From assembly GCA_943331295.2 (NCBI GenBank), contig CALQLA020000018.1, forward strand, positions 24,403-88,402: a DNA stretch of 64,000 nucleotides. Reading direction: 5' to 3'. The notes beneath the pieces were generated by a model. That model saw only the letters and a program-made list of their open reading frames with translations. It was not told where the DNA came from and did not search any database. Positions 51,534 through 60,265 of this stretch are shown here, piece by piece. How positions within the stretch are numbered: position 1 is the first letter of the stretch; each line of letters opens with the position of its first letter. Source of the DNA: Bordetella parapertussis. Lineage in GTDB: Bacteria; Pseudomonadota; Gammaproteobacteria; Burkholderiales; Casimicrobiaceae. Made by a program: the position numbers and the translations under genes.

Positions 51534-52408
51534 TCCGGCTGCGCGAGATCCACCCCGGGTTCGCCGCCGAAGTCGACGGCGCCGACCTGCGCCGGCCGCC
51601 GTCTGCTGCCGACGTCGCGGAGTTCGAGGCCGCCATTGCCCTGTTCCCGGTGCTCGTGCTGCGCGGGCAGGACCTGACCGACGAGCAGCACATCGCATTC
51701 ACGCGCCCGTTCGGCGACCTGCAGCAGTCGACCGAGTACCTGACGGCCAAGGGCGAGTTCCGGCTGCCGCCGCTGATGACCGACGCGTCGAACATCGGCC
51801 GCGACAGCCGGACGTTCGGTGCCGGCGATGCGCGGCGGATGAGCAACCTCGGCAGCCGGCGCTGGCACACCGACGGCTCGTTCCGGATGCGGCCGGTGAA
51901 GTACTCGCTGCTTGCGGCACGCACCGTGGCCAAGGAGGGCGGCGAGACCCAGTTCGCCGACATGCGCGCCGCCTACGATGCGCTGCCCGACGAACTGAAG
52001 GGCCGGATCGGCGACCTCGTCGTCGAGCACAGCCTGCTCCATTCGCGGCGGATGGCGGGGTTTGCCGACGCCACCGACCAGGAGAAGACCGCGCTCTCGT
52101 CGGTTCGGCAGCGACTGGTCCGCGAGCATCCGGTCACCGGGTGCCGGTCGCTGTACCTGTCGTCGCACGCGTCGCACGTGATCGGCTGGCCGCTGCCCGA
52201 GGGCCTCGACCTGCTGTACGAACTCGCGGACCGGGCAACCGGGCCGCGGTTCGTGTATACCCATTCCTGGCGACGGTTCGACGTCGTGATGTGGGACAAC
52301 CGCGTCACGATGCACCGTGCCCGCCGCCACGCGCCTGAGACCGACCCGCGCGACATGCGGCGGGTCTCGGTGCTGGACAACGCCAACACACTGGAGCAGA
52401 GGGCATGA
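51530..52408 (+). CDS. TauD/TfdA-family dioxygenase (5)
   Basis: 292 residues from a GTG that overlaps the ATPase stop (GTGA), which decides the start. Triad complete: H113-x-D115 in SRRWHTDGSFRM and H262 in DNRVTMHRARRH, with PRDMRRVSV for 2-oxoglutarate. The RWHTDGSFRM ... PVKYSLLAAR pattern is close to the 2,4-D dioxygenase TfdA branch. Co-translated with the transporter upstream and with the NHL propeller gene downstream (ATGA overlap), tying the enzyme to the importer's substrate. Confidence 0.92.
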
Positions 52409-53388
52409 ACGCCGATTCGAATGCAGTCACCGTGGGCAGCGGCGATTACCGCTACCGCGTCGTCGAGGGCTGGGCCAAGTGGCCGGAGGAGTGGAAGCTG
52501 GGCGACGTCGCCGCCGTCGGCGTCGATTCGAAGGACCAGGTCTACGCGTTTCATCGCGGCGACCACCCTATGGTGGTGTTCGACCGGGACGGGAACTACC
52601 TGCGCTCGTGGGGCGAGGGCGTCTTCCGCCGCGCGCACGGCATCCACATGGGGCCGGACGACACGATCTACCTGACCGACGACGGCGACCACACGGTGCG
52701 GAAATGCACGCTCGACGGCCGCGTGCTGATGACGATCGGCATCCCCGGCGAGCCGGCGCCGTTCATGAGCGGGGAACCCTTCCGCCGCTGCACGCACACG
52801 GCGCTGTCCCCCGCCGGCGACATCTACGTGTCCGACGGCTACGGCAACGCGCGCGTCCACAAGTACACGCCCGCCGGCAAGCGGATCCTGTCGTGGGGCG
52901 AGCCCGGATCGGAGCCGGGCCAGTTCAACCTGCCGCACAACATCTCCTGCGACGCCGACGGCTGGGTCTACGTCGCCGACCGCGAGAACCACCGCGTCCA
53001 GGTGTTCGACGGCAACGGCCGCTTCGAGACGCAGTGGAACAACCTGCACCGGCCGAGCGGGATGTACATGCCGCCGGGCAAGTGCCCGATCTGCTACGTC
53101 GGCGAACTCGGCCCCTACTACGAGTTCAGCCGCGGCGCCCCGAACCTGGGCCCGCGCGTCAGCATCCTGTCCAACGAGGGCAAGCTGATCGGCCGGATCA
53201 CCACGGTGCCCGCGCACGGCACCGGGCCCGGGCAGTTCATCTCGCCGCACGGGCTCGCGATCGATTCGCAGGGCTCGCTCTACGTCGGCGAGGTCGCCTA
53301 CACTGCATGGCCGTCGCTGTTTCCGGACACCCCGAAGCCGGCGCGCATCCGCACGCTGCAGAAGTTCGAGAAGATCGCGGCGGAGTGA
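52405..53388 (+). CDS. NHL-repeat six-bladed propeller protein, amidating-lyase-like
   Basis: 327 residues, no signal peptide. NHL repeats: VFDRDGNYLRSWGEG, PGQFNLPHNISCDADGWVYV, DRENHRVQVFDGNGRFETQW, PGQFISPHGLAIDSQGSLYVGE. The arrangement resembles bacterial peptidyl-alpha-hydroxyglycine amidating lyase-like proteins, which break N-C bonds of hydroxylated amides with a metal ion. If that holds, it could cleave a hemiaminal-type product formed by the neighbouring dioxygenase. A purely binding NHL role is the alternative. ATGA overlap with dioxygenase 5. Confidence 0.75.
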   Translation: MNADSNAVTVGSGDYRYRVVEGWAKWPEEWKLGDVAAVGVDSKDQVYAFHRGDHPMVVFDRDGNYLRSWGEGVFRRAHGIHMGPDDTIYLTDDGDHTVRKCTLDGRVLMTIGIPGEPAPFMSGEPFRRCTHTALSPAGDIYVSDGYGNARVHKYTPAGKRILSWGEPGSEPGQFNLPHNISCDADGWVYVADRENHRVQVFDGNGRFETQWNNLHRPSGMYMPPGKCPICYVGELGPYYEFSRGAPNLGPRVSILSNEGKLIGRITTVPAHGTGPGQFISPHGLAIDSQGSLYVGEVAYTAWPSLFPDTPKPARIRTLQKFEKIAAE

Positions 53389-53451
53389 CTCCCTTCCGTC
53401 TCCGCGCGTCCGCCAGCCGACCCACCGCCGCACCACCGCCGAGTCCGCGAA

Positions 53452-54306
53452 ATGCCGAATGCAACGACTGCCCCGACCGCCTGGTTCGTCACCGGCTGCT
53501 CCACCGGACTCGGCCGTGCGCTCGCGCTGCGCGTGCTGGAGGGCGGTCAACGCTGCGTGGCGACCGCGCGCGACCGGGCGAGCCTCGGCGACCTGGCCGC
53601 CCGCTTCCCGGCCACCTCGCTGACGCTCTCGCTCGACGTCACCGACGACGCGGCGCGCCGTGCCGCGCTCGCGCAGGCCGAGGCGGCATTCGGCGGGATC
53701 GACGTGCTGGTTAACAACGCCGGCCACGGCTACCTGGCGGCGATCGAGGAGGGCGACGAGGACATCATCCGCGACATGTTCGAGACCAACTTCTTCGCGC
53801 TCGCGGCGATCGTCCGCGCGGCGCTGCCGGGCATGCGCGCGCGTCGGCGCGGGCACATCGTAAACATCTCCTCGATCGGCGGCCTGGAGGCCAATCATGG
53901 CTCGGGGTACTACAGTGCATCGAAGTTCGCCGTCGAGGGGCTCTCGCAGGCGCTGGCGAAGGAGGTGGAACCCCACGGCATCCGGGTGACGCTGATCGAG
54001 CCGGGGCCGTTTCGCACCGACTTCAACGGCCGGTCGATGAAAACGGCGAAGTTTCCGCTCGATGCGTACGCCGATTCCGTCGGCAAGCGGCGCGCGCAGA
54101 TGCTGGCGAGCAGCGGGCGGCAGGCGGGCGATCCGGTGCGCGCGGCCGATGCGATCATCGCGATCGTCGCCTCCGACCAGCCGCCGCTGCACGTCCAGTT
54201 CGGGCGCGCGGCGGTCGATCGCGCCCGCGGCAAGTTCCGCGACATGCTGCGCTCGACCGACGAGTGGGAGGCGGTCGGGGTGGCGACGGATTTCCCGGCG
54301 CCGTGA
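53452..54306 (+). CDS. Short-chain dehydrogenase/reductase
   Basis: 284 residues; classical SDR with TGCSTGLGRALALRVLEGG (cofactor loop), DVTDDAA, NNAGHG, NISSIGG and catalytic YSASK. The C-terminal extension (FRTDFNGRSM onward) is that of the long classical type often annotated as oxidoreductase/retinol-dehydrogenase-like. Probably oxidises or reduces an alcohol/aldehyde produced by the dioxygenases. Its stop overlaps the start of dioxygenase 6 (GTGA). Confidence 0.9.
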   Translation: MPNATTAPTAWFVTGCSTGLGRALALRVLEGGQRCVATARDRASLGDLAARFPATSLTLSLDVTDDAARRAALAQAEAAFGGIDVLVNNAGHGYLAAIEEGDEDIIRDMFETNFFALAAIVRAALPGMRARRRGHIVNISSIGGLEANHGSGYYSASKFAVEGLSQALAKEVEPHGIRVTLIEPGPFRTDFNGRSMKTAKFPLDAYADSVGKRRAQMLASSGRQAGDPVRAADAIIAIVASDQPPLHVQFGRAAVDRARGKFRDMLRSTDEWEAVGVATDFPAP

Positions 54307-55205
54307 CGATGACGGCCCCCGCCGCCGATGCGTCGCACGCGGGCGGGTCCGGCGTGTCGGCCGGAACCTTGCCCTTCCGCATCGAACCCGTGGCCGGCGC
54401 GCTGGGCGCTGAGATCCTCGGCATCGACCTCACGCTCGACCACGACGACGCGACGATCGCCGCGATCCGCCGCGCGCTGCTCGACTTCGGCGTGATCTTC
54501 TTCCGCGACCAGGACCTCGACATCGCGCGGCAGAAGGCGTTCACGGCGCGCTTCGGCACGCTGTTCCTCCACCCCAACATCGCCGGCTCGAAGGCCGACC
54601 CCGCGCTCATCGACATCGTCCGGATGCCGGGCGACACGAAGATCATCGGCGAGGACTGGCACTCGGACACACCGCAGGTGCCGGTGCCGCCGATGGGCTC
54701 GCTGCTGTACGCGGTCGAGGTGCCGGCCTGGGGCGCCGACACGATGTTCGCCAACCAGTACCTCGCCTACGAGACGCTGTCCCCGGGCATGCGGGCGATG
54801 CTGGCGGGTCGGCGCGCGCTGCATTCGGACTGGAACGTCGCGGGGCCAGGGCGCGATCTCGGCGCGTCGAATGCCGCGCGGACGAAGGACGCTGTCCAAT
54901 GGATCGAGACGAAGACGCTGCACCCGGTGGTCCGCACGCATCCGGAGACCGGGCGCCGCGCGCTGTACGTCAACCGGCAGTCGACGCTGCACTTCGAGGA
55001 CATGACGGTCGCCGAGAGCCGGCCGCTGCTCGACTACCTGTGCGCGCACGCGCACCGGCCGGAGTTCACCTGCCGCTTCCGCTGGCGCAAGGGGTCGGTG
55101 GCGTTCTGGGACAACCGCTGCACGCAGCACGTCGCGATCAACGACGCGATGCCGTCGCGCCGCGTGATGCGCAGGCTGCAGATCTGCGGCGAAGCGCCGG
55201 CTTGA
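54303..55205 (+). CDS. TauD/TfdA-family dioxygenase (6)
   Basis: 300 residues from the GTG overlapping the SDR stop; an ATG two codons later is equally possible. Triad complete: H120-x-D122 in GEDWHSDTPQV (Ser in the middle, unlike the Thr or Ile of the others) and H276 in DNRCTQHVAIND, with RVMRRLQICG for 2-oxoglutarate. PNIAGSKADPALIDIVR is a TauD-like lid segment. Followed 72 nt later by the third Bug receptor. Confidence 0.92.
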   Translation: MTMTAPAADASHAGGSGVSAGTLPFRIEPVAGALGAEILGIDLTLDHDDATIAAIRRALLDFGVIFFRDQDLDIARQKAFTARFGTLFLHPNIAGSKADPALIDIVRMPGDTKIIGEDWHSDTPQVPVPPMGSLLYAVEVPAWGADTMFANQYLAYETLSPGMRAMLAGRRALHSDWNVAGPGRDLGASNAARTKDAVQWIETKTLHPVVRTHPETGRRALYVNRQSTLHFEDMTVAESRPLLDYLCAHAHRPEFTCRFRWRKGSVAFWDNRCTQHVAINDAMPSRRVMRRLQICGEAPA

Positions 55206-55277
55206 GCGCCGGCCGCGACGTCCCGCGATCCGCCGGCCGGCGGCGCGGCAACGACCAAACACGATGAGGAGCGAGGG

Positions 55278-56258
55278 ATGAGGCCTGCACGCTGGTATGC
55301 CGCGGTTGTTACTGCGCTGGGATTGGCACTCGGGCTTGCGGGGGGTGCGTCGACGGCATCCGCGCAGCCCTGGCCGTCGAAGCCGATCAAGCTGATCGTC
55401 GCCTTCCCGGCGGGGAGCGCCACCGATTCCATCGCGCGGCTGCTCGCCAAGGAGATGGCGGAGACGCTCGGGCAGCCGATCCTGATCGAGAACCGCGCCG
55501 GCGCGGGCGGGGCGATCGCCGCCGAGGCCGTGATCCGTAGCGCACCGGACGGCTACACGCTGCTGATGGGCACCAACACCCAGTTCGCCGCCAACGTCAG
55601 CCTCTACCGGAAGCTGCCGTACAACCCGGTGACGGATTTCGTGCCGGTGGTCCGGGTGACCACGCAGCCCACGGTGCTCGTCGTCGGCGCGGACTTCCCG
55701 GCCAAGACGCTCGCCGAGTTCGTCGCCTACGCGAGGGGCGCGCCGAAGAAGCTCTCGGGCGGCTTCGGCTCGGCCAGCACGCAGGTCGGCATCGCCAAGC
55801 TGCGCAAGGCGTCGGGCGTGGACTTCCTCGACGTTCCGTACAAGGGCATCCCGCAGGCGATGGTCGACGTCATCGCCGGCAACATCGACTTCACGTTCGC
55901 GGATCTCGGCACGGGCCTTGCGCAGGCGAAGGGCGGCAAGGTGCGCGCGCTGGCTGTGACGAGCGCCGCGCGCAGTCCGCTCGCGCCGGACTGGCCGGCG
56001 ATGTCGGAAACCTACCCCGGCGTCGACATCTTCGGCTGGCACGCGATCGTGGCGCCGGTGGGCACGTCGCCCGAGATCGTCCAGAAAATCTATCGCGCCG
56101 CGGCGGATGCGGTCGGGCGGCCGAACGTCGTCGAGGGACTCGCGAGCCTCGGCGTGTCGCCGGCCCTGCTGCGGCCCGACGAACTCGCGCGGTTCATCCC
56201 CGAGGACATCCGCCGCTGGGCGGAGATGATCAAGGACGCCGGCATCACGCCCGAGTGA
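55278..56258 (+). CDS. Bug-family tripartite tricarboxylate receptor (3)
   Basis: 326 residues; GAGGAGCGAGGG precedes the ATG. Signal peptide ends ASTASAQ, then PWPSKPIKLIVAFPAGSATD, GQPILIENRAGAGGAIAAEA, SAPDGYTLLMGTNTQF, VPYKGIPQAMVDVIAG and a C-terminal DAGITPE. Intact, without neighbouring TctA/TctB. Last gene of the long plus-strand operon that starts at the isomerase; converges on the signal-less family 3 binding protein. Confidence 0.93.
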   Translation: MRPARWYAAVVTALGLALGLAGGASTASAQPWPSKPIKLIVAFPAGSATDSIARLLAKEMAETLGQPILIENRAGAGGAIAAEAVIRSAPDGYTLLMGTNTQFAANVSLYRKLPYNPVTDFVPVVRVTTQPTVLVVGADFPAKTLAEFVAYARGAPKKLSGGFGSASTQVGIAKLRKASGVDFLDVPYKGIPQAMVDVIAGNIDFTFADLGTGLAQAKGGKVRALAVTSAARSPLAPDWPAMSETYPGVDIFGWHAIVAPVGTSPEIVQKIYRAAADAVGRPNVVEGLASLGVSPALLRPDELARFIPEDIRRWAEMIKDAGITPE

Positions 56259-56300
56259 CCGCGCACGCCGGGGCAGCGCGGTCGGCCGCCGGCGCCCGGA

Positions 56301-57044
56301 TCAGGCGGCCGCCGGCGGGGCGACGAGCGCGTCGCCCTGGCCGCTCTTTTCGAGGCCGCTGGCGACGAAGCCCGTGGCCTTCAGTTCCTCGATCATGGCG
56401 CCGAGGTAGCGCGCGGCGGCGGCGCGACCCTTCGGCGTTCCCATCGCCTGCTCGATCACCATGAAGCGCCCGTCCATCACGCGCAGGTCGGGGCGTGCGC
56501 TGGCGTAGGCGAGCAGCGGTGACTTGACGCCCGCGGCGGCCTCCAGCCCGTCGCGCTCGAACTGCGCGATGGCCTCGCCGCCGGTCGGCGCCCGGACGAG
56601 CTCGGCGTGCCGGATCGTCCGCGTCAGGTAGAGCTCGTAGGCGCTGCCGTTGCCCACCGCGATGCGCACGCCGGGGCGATCCACGTCGGCGACGTCCCGC
56701 AGCGGTGAACCCGCCGGCACCATGTAGGAGCCTTCGATGATCACGTAGGGCGCCGTGAAGTCGATCTCGGCGGCGCGTTTCGGATCGATCGCGAGGAACG
56801 CGACGTCCCAGGCGCCCTCCTGCAGCGCCGCGAACACCTTTCCCGCCGCATCGAACGTGACGAACCGCACGGGCAGGTCGAGGCGACGGCCCAACTCGCG
56901 AGCGATATCGGCCGAGATGCCGCGCGCCTCGCCGGTGGCGGGGTCCTTTTGCGCGAGCACCGGGTTACCGAAGTTGATCGCGATCCGCAGGGTTCCAGAC
57001 GGCGCGATCGCGGCCCGGACGTCGTTCAGCGTTGGCGTAGTCAT
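56301..57044 (-). CDS. Family 3 solute-binding-like protein without signal peptide
   Basis: 247 residues starting MTTPTLNDVRAAIAPSGTLR, directly at the mature domain; there is no signal peptide or lipobox and no hydrophobic stretch upstream in frame. Otherwise it is a close paralogue of the lipoprotein at 31514: INFGNPVLAQKDPATGEARG, AWDVAFLAIDPKRAAEIDFT, YVIIEGSYMVP, GRFMVIEQAMGTPKGRAAA. It should stay in the cytoplasm, where such a fold could be a ligand-binding or enzyme-like protein (family members include dehydratases). Its gene is 57 nt downstream of the RIO kinase gene on the same strand. Confidence 0.8.
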   Translation of the reverse strand: MTTPTLNDVRAAIAPSGTLRIAINFGNPVLAQKDPATGEARGISADIARELGRRLDLPVRFVTFDAAGKVFAALQEGAWDVAFLAIDPKRAAEIDFTAPYVIIEGSYMVPAGSPLRDVADVDRPGVRIAVGNGSAYELYLTRTIRHAELVRAPTGGEAIAQFERDGLEAAAGVKSPLLAYASARPDLRVMDGRFMVIEQAMGTPKGRAAAARYLGAMIEELKATGFVASGLEKSGQGDALVAPPAAA

Positions 57045-57100
57045 CCTGCGATTCTGACGCAGGCGCAGGAGGCTGCCAAGGCCCGGCCCGCGCGCCGCGC

Positions 57101-57949
57101 CTATTCGCCGTCGTGCATCCGCATCCGCCGCGCCGCCTCCTCGAACCGGGCGTCGTCGATCTCGCGCATCACGGCCTCCAGGTCGACGGCCTTCTCGTCC
57201 TGCACGTACTGCCCGGTGAGCGCGGTATCGGGATCGAGCGTGCCGGCCTGGTACAGCGCCCAGATCTCCTTGCCGTAGTCGGTGCCGGCGAGCTCCGGCG
57301 CGAAGCGGCCGAAGAACCGGCGGAGGTTGTCCACGTCGCGGATCAGCATCCGTGGCGCGTGGTTGTTGCCGGCGGCATCCACGGCCTGCGGCAGGTCGAT
57401 GATCACGGGGCCGTCGGTGCCCAGCAGGATGTTGAACTCGCTGAGGTCGCCGTGGACGATGCCGGCGCACAGCATCCGCACGACCTCGCGCACCAGCAGG
57501 TGGTGCAGCGCGAGCGCTTCGTCCGGCGCGAACACCAGGTCGTTGAGGCGCGGTGCCGCGTTGCCCTCGTCGTCGGCGACGAGCTCCATCAGCAGGACAC
57601 CGGCGTGGAAGTTATACGGCTTTGGCACGCGAACGCCGGCGGCGGCCAGCCGGTACAGCGCGCCCACCTCCGCGCTCTGCCACGCGAGTTCCTGCGCCTC
57701 GCGCCCGAAGCGCGTGCCCTTCGCCATCGCGCGGGCCTGCCGGCTGTTCTTGGTCTTGCGGTTCTCGGTGTAGTCGACGGCCTGCCGGAAGCTGCGCTTG
57801 TCGGCTTCCTTGTAGACCTTCGCGCAGCGCGTGTCGGTGCCGCAACGGACGACGAACACCATCGCCTCCTTGCCGCTCATCAGCTGCCGCACCACGGTGT
57901 CGATCACGCCATCTTCGACGAGGGGTTGCAGACGCTCGGGAATTTTCAT
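57101..57949 (-). CDS. RIO-family serine/threonine protein kinase
   Basis: 282 residues from MKIPERLQPLVEDG. RIO1-type features: GKEAMVFVVRCG (nucleotide loop), catalytic Lys in CAKVYKEADKRSFRQA, the RIO1 motif DYTENRKTKNSRQARAMAKG, active site IVHGDLSEFNILL and metal-binding IDLPQAVD. In archaea and eukaryotes RIO kinases act in ribosome maturation; the role in bacteria is not established. Downstream on the same strand is the signal-less binding protein; upstream is the SbtA permease gene, so the three may form a loose operon. Confidence 0.9.
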   Translation of the reverse strand: MKIPERLQPLVEDGVIDTVVRQLMSGKEAMVFVVRCGTDTRCAKVYKEADKRSFRQAVDYTENRKTKNSRQARAMAKGTRFGREAQELAWQSAEVGALYRLAAAGVRVPKPYNFHAGVLLMELVADDEGNAAPRLNDLVFAPDEALALHHLLVREVVRMLCAGIVHGDLSEFNILLGTDGPVIIDLPQAVDAAGNNHAPRMLIRDVDNLRRFFGRFAPELAGTDYGKEIWALYQAGTLDPDTALTGQYVQDEKAVDLEAVMREIDDARFEEAARRMRMHDGE

Positions 57950-57999
57950 GCGGCCCAATATACCCCGGACGCCGCAACAAGCAAGGCGCGCGCGGACCG

Positions 58000-59013
58000 C
58001 TAGCCGAGGACGGAGCGCGCGATCACGACGTACAGCGGAATCCCGAGCAGGATGTTGAGCGGGAACGTGATGCCGAGCGACAGGCCGAAGTAGACCGCGG
58101 GATTCGCCTCGGGGAGGGCGTGGCGAAGCACCGCGGGAACCGCGATGTACGACGCGCTCGCGGCCAGCGCCATCAGCAGCGCCGCATCGCCGGGAGCGAG
58201 CCCGGCAACCGCCGCCAAGGCAAGCGCGATCGCCGCGTGCGAGAGCGGGCCGAGGATCGCGTACGCGACGAGCCACGGCGACCGGCCCTTCAGGTCGCCG
58301 AAATTCCGCGCCGCCAGGAGCCCCATGTCGAGCAGGAAGAACGACAGCATGCCCTTGAACAGGTCGCCCGAGAACGGCTGCATCGCCGCCTTGCCCGCGT
58401 CGCCGGTGACGATACCGATGACCATCGCGCCAAGCAGCAGCAGCTGGGCGCCGTCGGTGAACGATTCGTGCAGGATCTTGCCGAGGGACAGCCCCGTGCG
58501 CGGTGGCGCCGCGGCGATCGCCGCCGCCGCTGCGCCGCCACCGCCGATGCACGCGGGAGCCGCCTGCTGCCGGCGCAGCCAGTTGGCGAGCACCACCGCC
58601 ATGATGATCGCGGGCGATTCCATCAGCGCCAGCGCGGCCGCCATGTGCCCGCCGTAGGGCAATCCCAGTCCGTCGAGGTACTGCGCGGCCGTGATGAACG
58701 TCACCGCGCTCACCGACCCGTACGTGGCGGCGATCGCCGCGGCGTCGAAACCCGAGGCGACCCGCCGCAGCACCGCATAGCCGATCGCCGGCACGACGAT
58801 CGCGAGCGCGAAGGCGCACGCAAGCCCGGTGCCGACCTCGGCCGTGAGCCCGGATTTTGCGAGCGCGAAGCCGCCCTTGAGGCCCAGCGCCATCAGCAGG
58901 TAGAGGGACAGGAACCGGGAAATCGGGGCCGGGATCTCGAGGTTCGACCGGAGCATGCCCGCGGCGACGCCGAAGACGAAAAAGAGGATGGCCGGGTCGG
59001 AAAGACTCTGCAA
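58000..59013 (-). CDS. sbtA: Sodium-dependent bicarbonate transporter, SbtA family
   Basis: 337 residues. The start is a TTG (59013) with GGAG 9 nt before it: no ATG or GTG fits, and MQSLSDPAILFFVFGVAAGM is the family N-terminus. Ten membrane spans in two inverted halves (PISRFLSLYLLMALGLKGGF; SYIAVPAVLRHALPEANPA; YFGLSLGITFPLNILLGIPL). SbtA imports HCO3- with Na+ in cyanobacteria and chemoautotrophs. The divergent CbbR-like LysR gene supports a link to CO2 fixation. A long hydrophilic loop near the middle (CIGGGGAAAAAIAAAPPRTG) replaces the usual one. No SbtB or carboxysome gene is nearby. Confidence 0.85.
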   Translation of the reverse strand: MQSLSDPAILFFVFGVAAGMLRSNLEIPAPISRFLSLYLLMALGLKGGFALAKSGLTAEVGTGLACAFALAIVVPAIGYAVLRRVASGFDAAAIAATYGSVSAVTFITAAQYLDGLGLPYGGHMAAALALMESPAIIMAVVLANWLRRQQAAPACIGGGGAAAAAIAAAPPRTGLSLGKILHESFTDGAQLLLLGAMVIGIVTGDAGKAAMQPFSGDLFKGMLSFFLLDMGLLAARNFGDLKGRSPWLVAYAILGPLSHAAIALALAAVAGLAPGDAALLMALAASASYIAVPAVLRHALPEANPAVYFGLSLGITFPLNILLGIPLYVVIARSVLG

Positions 59014-59107
59014 GGGGTTTCTCCGTTGAAGGGATGGCCGCGATGCTAGCGGCTTCCATATATCGAGTAAAATAGATAATTAAGTTAATCAATATAGACA
59101 AAAATCT
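59014..59107. promoter_or_regulatory. A+T-rich divergent regulatory region between sbtA and lysR
   Basis: 94 nt of which the right half (about 59057-59107) is strikingly A+T-rich against a ~70% G+C background: CATATATCGAGTAAAATAG, ATAATTAAGTTAATCAATAT. Several T-N11-A half-sites of LysR type can be placed; it must hold both promoters and the CbbR-like operator. Confidence 0.6.
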
Positions 59108-60013
59108 ATGCATGCCACGCTGCGCCAGTTGCAGCTGTTCACTGCGCTCGCCGAGCACGGCACCGTCAGCGCCGCGGCGCGTGCGTGCCATGTCACGCAG
59201 CCCACGGTCTCCATGCAGCTCAAGGACCTCGCCGCGGCGGTCGGGCTGCCGCTGTACGAACGGATCGGCGCCCGGCTGCATCTCACCGCGGCGGGTGACG
59301 ACCTGCTGCGGACCGCGCGCGCGATGCTGGGCGAGTGGGAGGCGTTCGCGCAGCAGATCGACGCGACGCGCGGGCTGACGCGCGGCCGGCTGCGCGTCGC
59401 GCTGGTGAGCACCGCCAAGTACTTCGTGCCGCGGATGCTGGGCCGCTTCTGCCGCGCGCATCCGGACATCGACATCGCGCTCGAGGTGCACAATCGCGAC
59501 GGGGTCATCGCGCGGATGCGCGACAACCGCGACGATCTCTACGTGATGTCCGTCCCGCCCGCGGACATGGACGTCGAGCGGCACGCGTTCCTGCCGAATC
59601 CGCTGGTCGTCATCGCGCCGTCGGGCCACGCGCTTTGCGGCGCCAGGGCGATTCCGCTTGCGCGCCTCGGCGCCGAGCGCCTCATCCTGCGCGAGCGCGG
59701 CTCCGGCACGCGGCTCGCCTGCGACGCGCATTTCGCGGCGGCAGGCTTCGTGCCGCGGATCAGCCTCGAGATCGGCAGCAACGAGGCGATCAAGGAGGCG
59801 GTTGCGGCCGAGCTGGGCATCGCGGTGATCTCGCAGCATGCGCTGCGCGCGCACGGCGGGGCGAGCCGGCTCGCGGTCCTCCCGGTCGCGGGCTTCCCGC
59901 TGCATTCGAACTGGTCGATCGTGTACCGGCGCGGGAAGCGGTTGTCGCCGATCGCGGCAGCCTTCCTTGCCGAGTTGCGCAAGCCGCCGTCCCGGGCGCG
60001 CGGGACCGCCTAG
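59108..60013 (+). CDS. LysR-type regulator, CbbR-like
   Basis: 301 residues. Winged helix MHATLRQLQLFTALAEHGTV then SAAARACHVTQPTVSMQLKD; effector domain with STAKYFVPRMLGRFCRAHPD and RERGSGTRLACDAHFAAAGF, the pattern of CbbR and its relatives that sense RuBP, PEP or NADPH. Divergent from sbtA across 94 nt, the standard layout for a regulator of its neighbour. No cbb genes are in the window, so the CbbR label is by resemblance and context only. Confidence 0.85.
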   Translation: MHATLRQLQLFTALAEHGTVSAAARACHVTQPTVSMQLKDLAAAVGLPLYERIGARLHLTAAGDDLLRTARAMLGEWEAFAQQIDATRGLTRGRLRVALVSTAKYFVPRMLGRFCRAHPDIDIALEVHNRDGVIARMRDNRDDLYVMSVPPADMDVERHAFLPNPLVVIAPSGHALCGARAIPLARLGAERLILRERGSGTRLACDAHFAAAGFVPRISLEIGSNEAIKEAVAAELGIAVISQHALRAHGGASRLAVLPVAGFPLHSNWSIVYRRGKRLSPIAAAFLAELRKPPSRARGTA

Positions 60014-60085
60014 CCGCGGTCGCCGGACGGCATCGGCGCCGGTGCCGGGGACGGGCTCACGTCACGCCGCGCCGGCGCGTGCCGC

Positions 60086-60128
60086 CCTTGACCCGCGTCA
60101 AGGCCCGCCCCCGGCGGACCCCTATGAT
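60086..60128 (+). promoter_or_regulatory. FNR-type class II promoter of the Mg2+ P-type ATPase gene
   Basis: Palindrome CCTTGAC-CCGC-GTCAAGG (60086-60103), the TTGAC-N4-GTCAA variant of the FNR/ANR box. Its centre (60094.5) is 28.5 nt before the -10 box TATGAT (60123-60128), which puts it at about -41.5 from the predicted start near 60135, exactly the class II FNR position. No -35 box is needed or seen. Confidence 0.7.
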
Positions 60129-60265
60129 GATGAAAGCAGCGATCGCCGGGGATGGCCTGCGCCGGCCGGGGCGCCGCCCCGCGCGGTGTGGTGTGGCCCG
60201 GCGCCGGCCGAACCGCGGTGGAGAAGCCTGTCCGTCCTGCCGCGTCCCGATGGAGCGCAGTCGAC

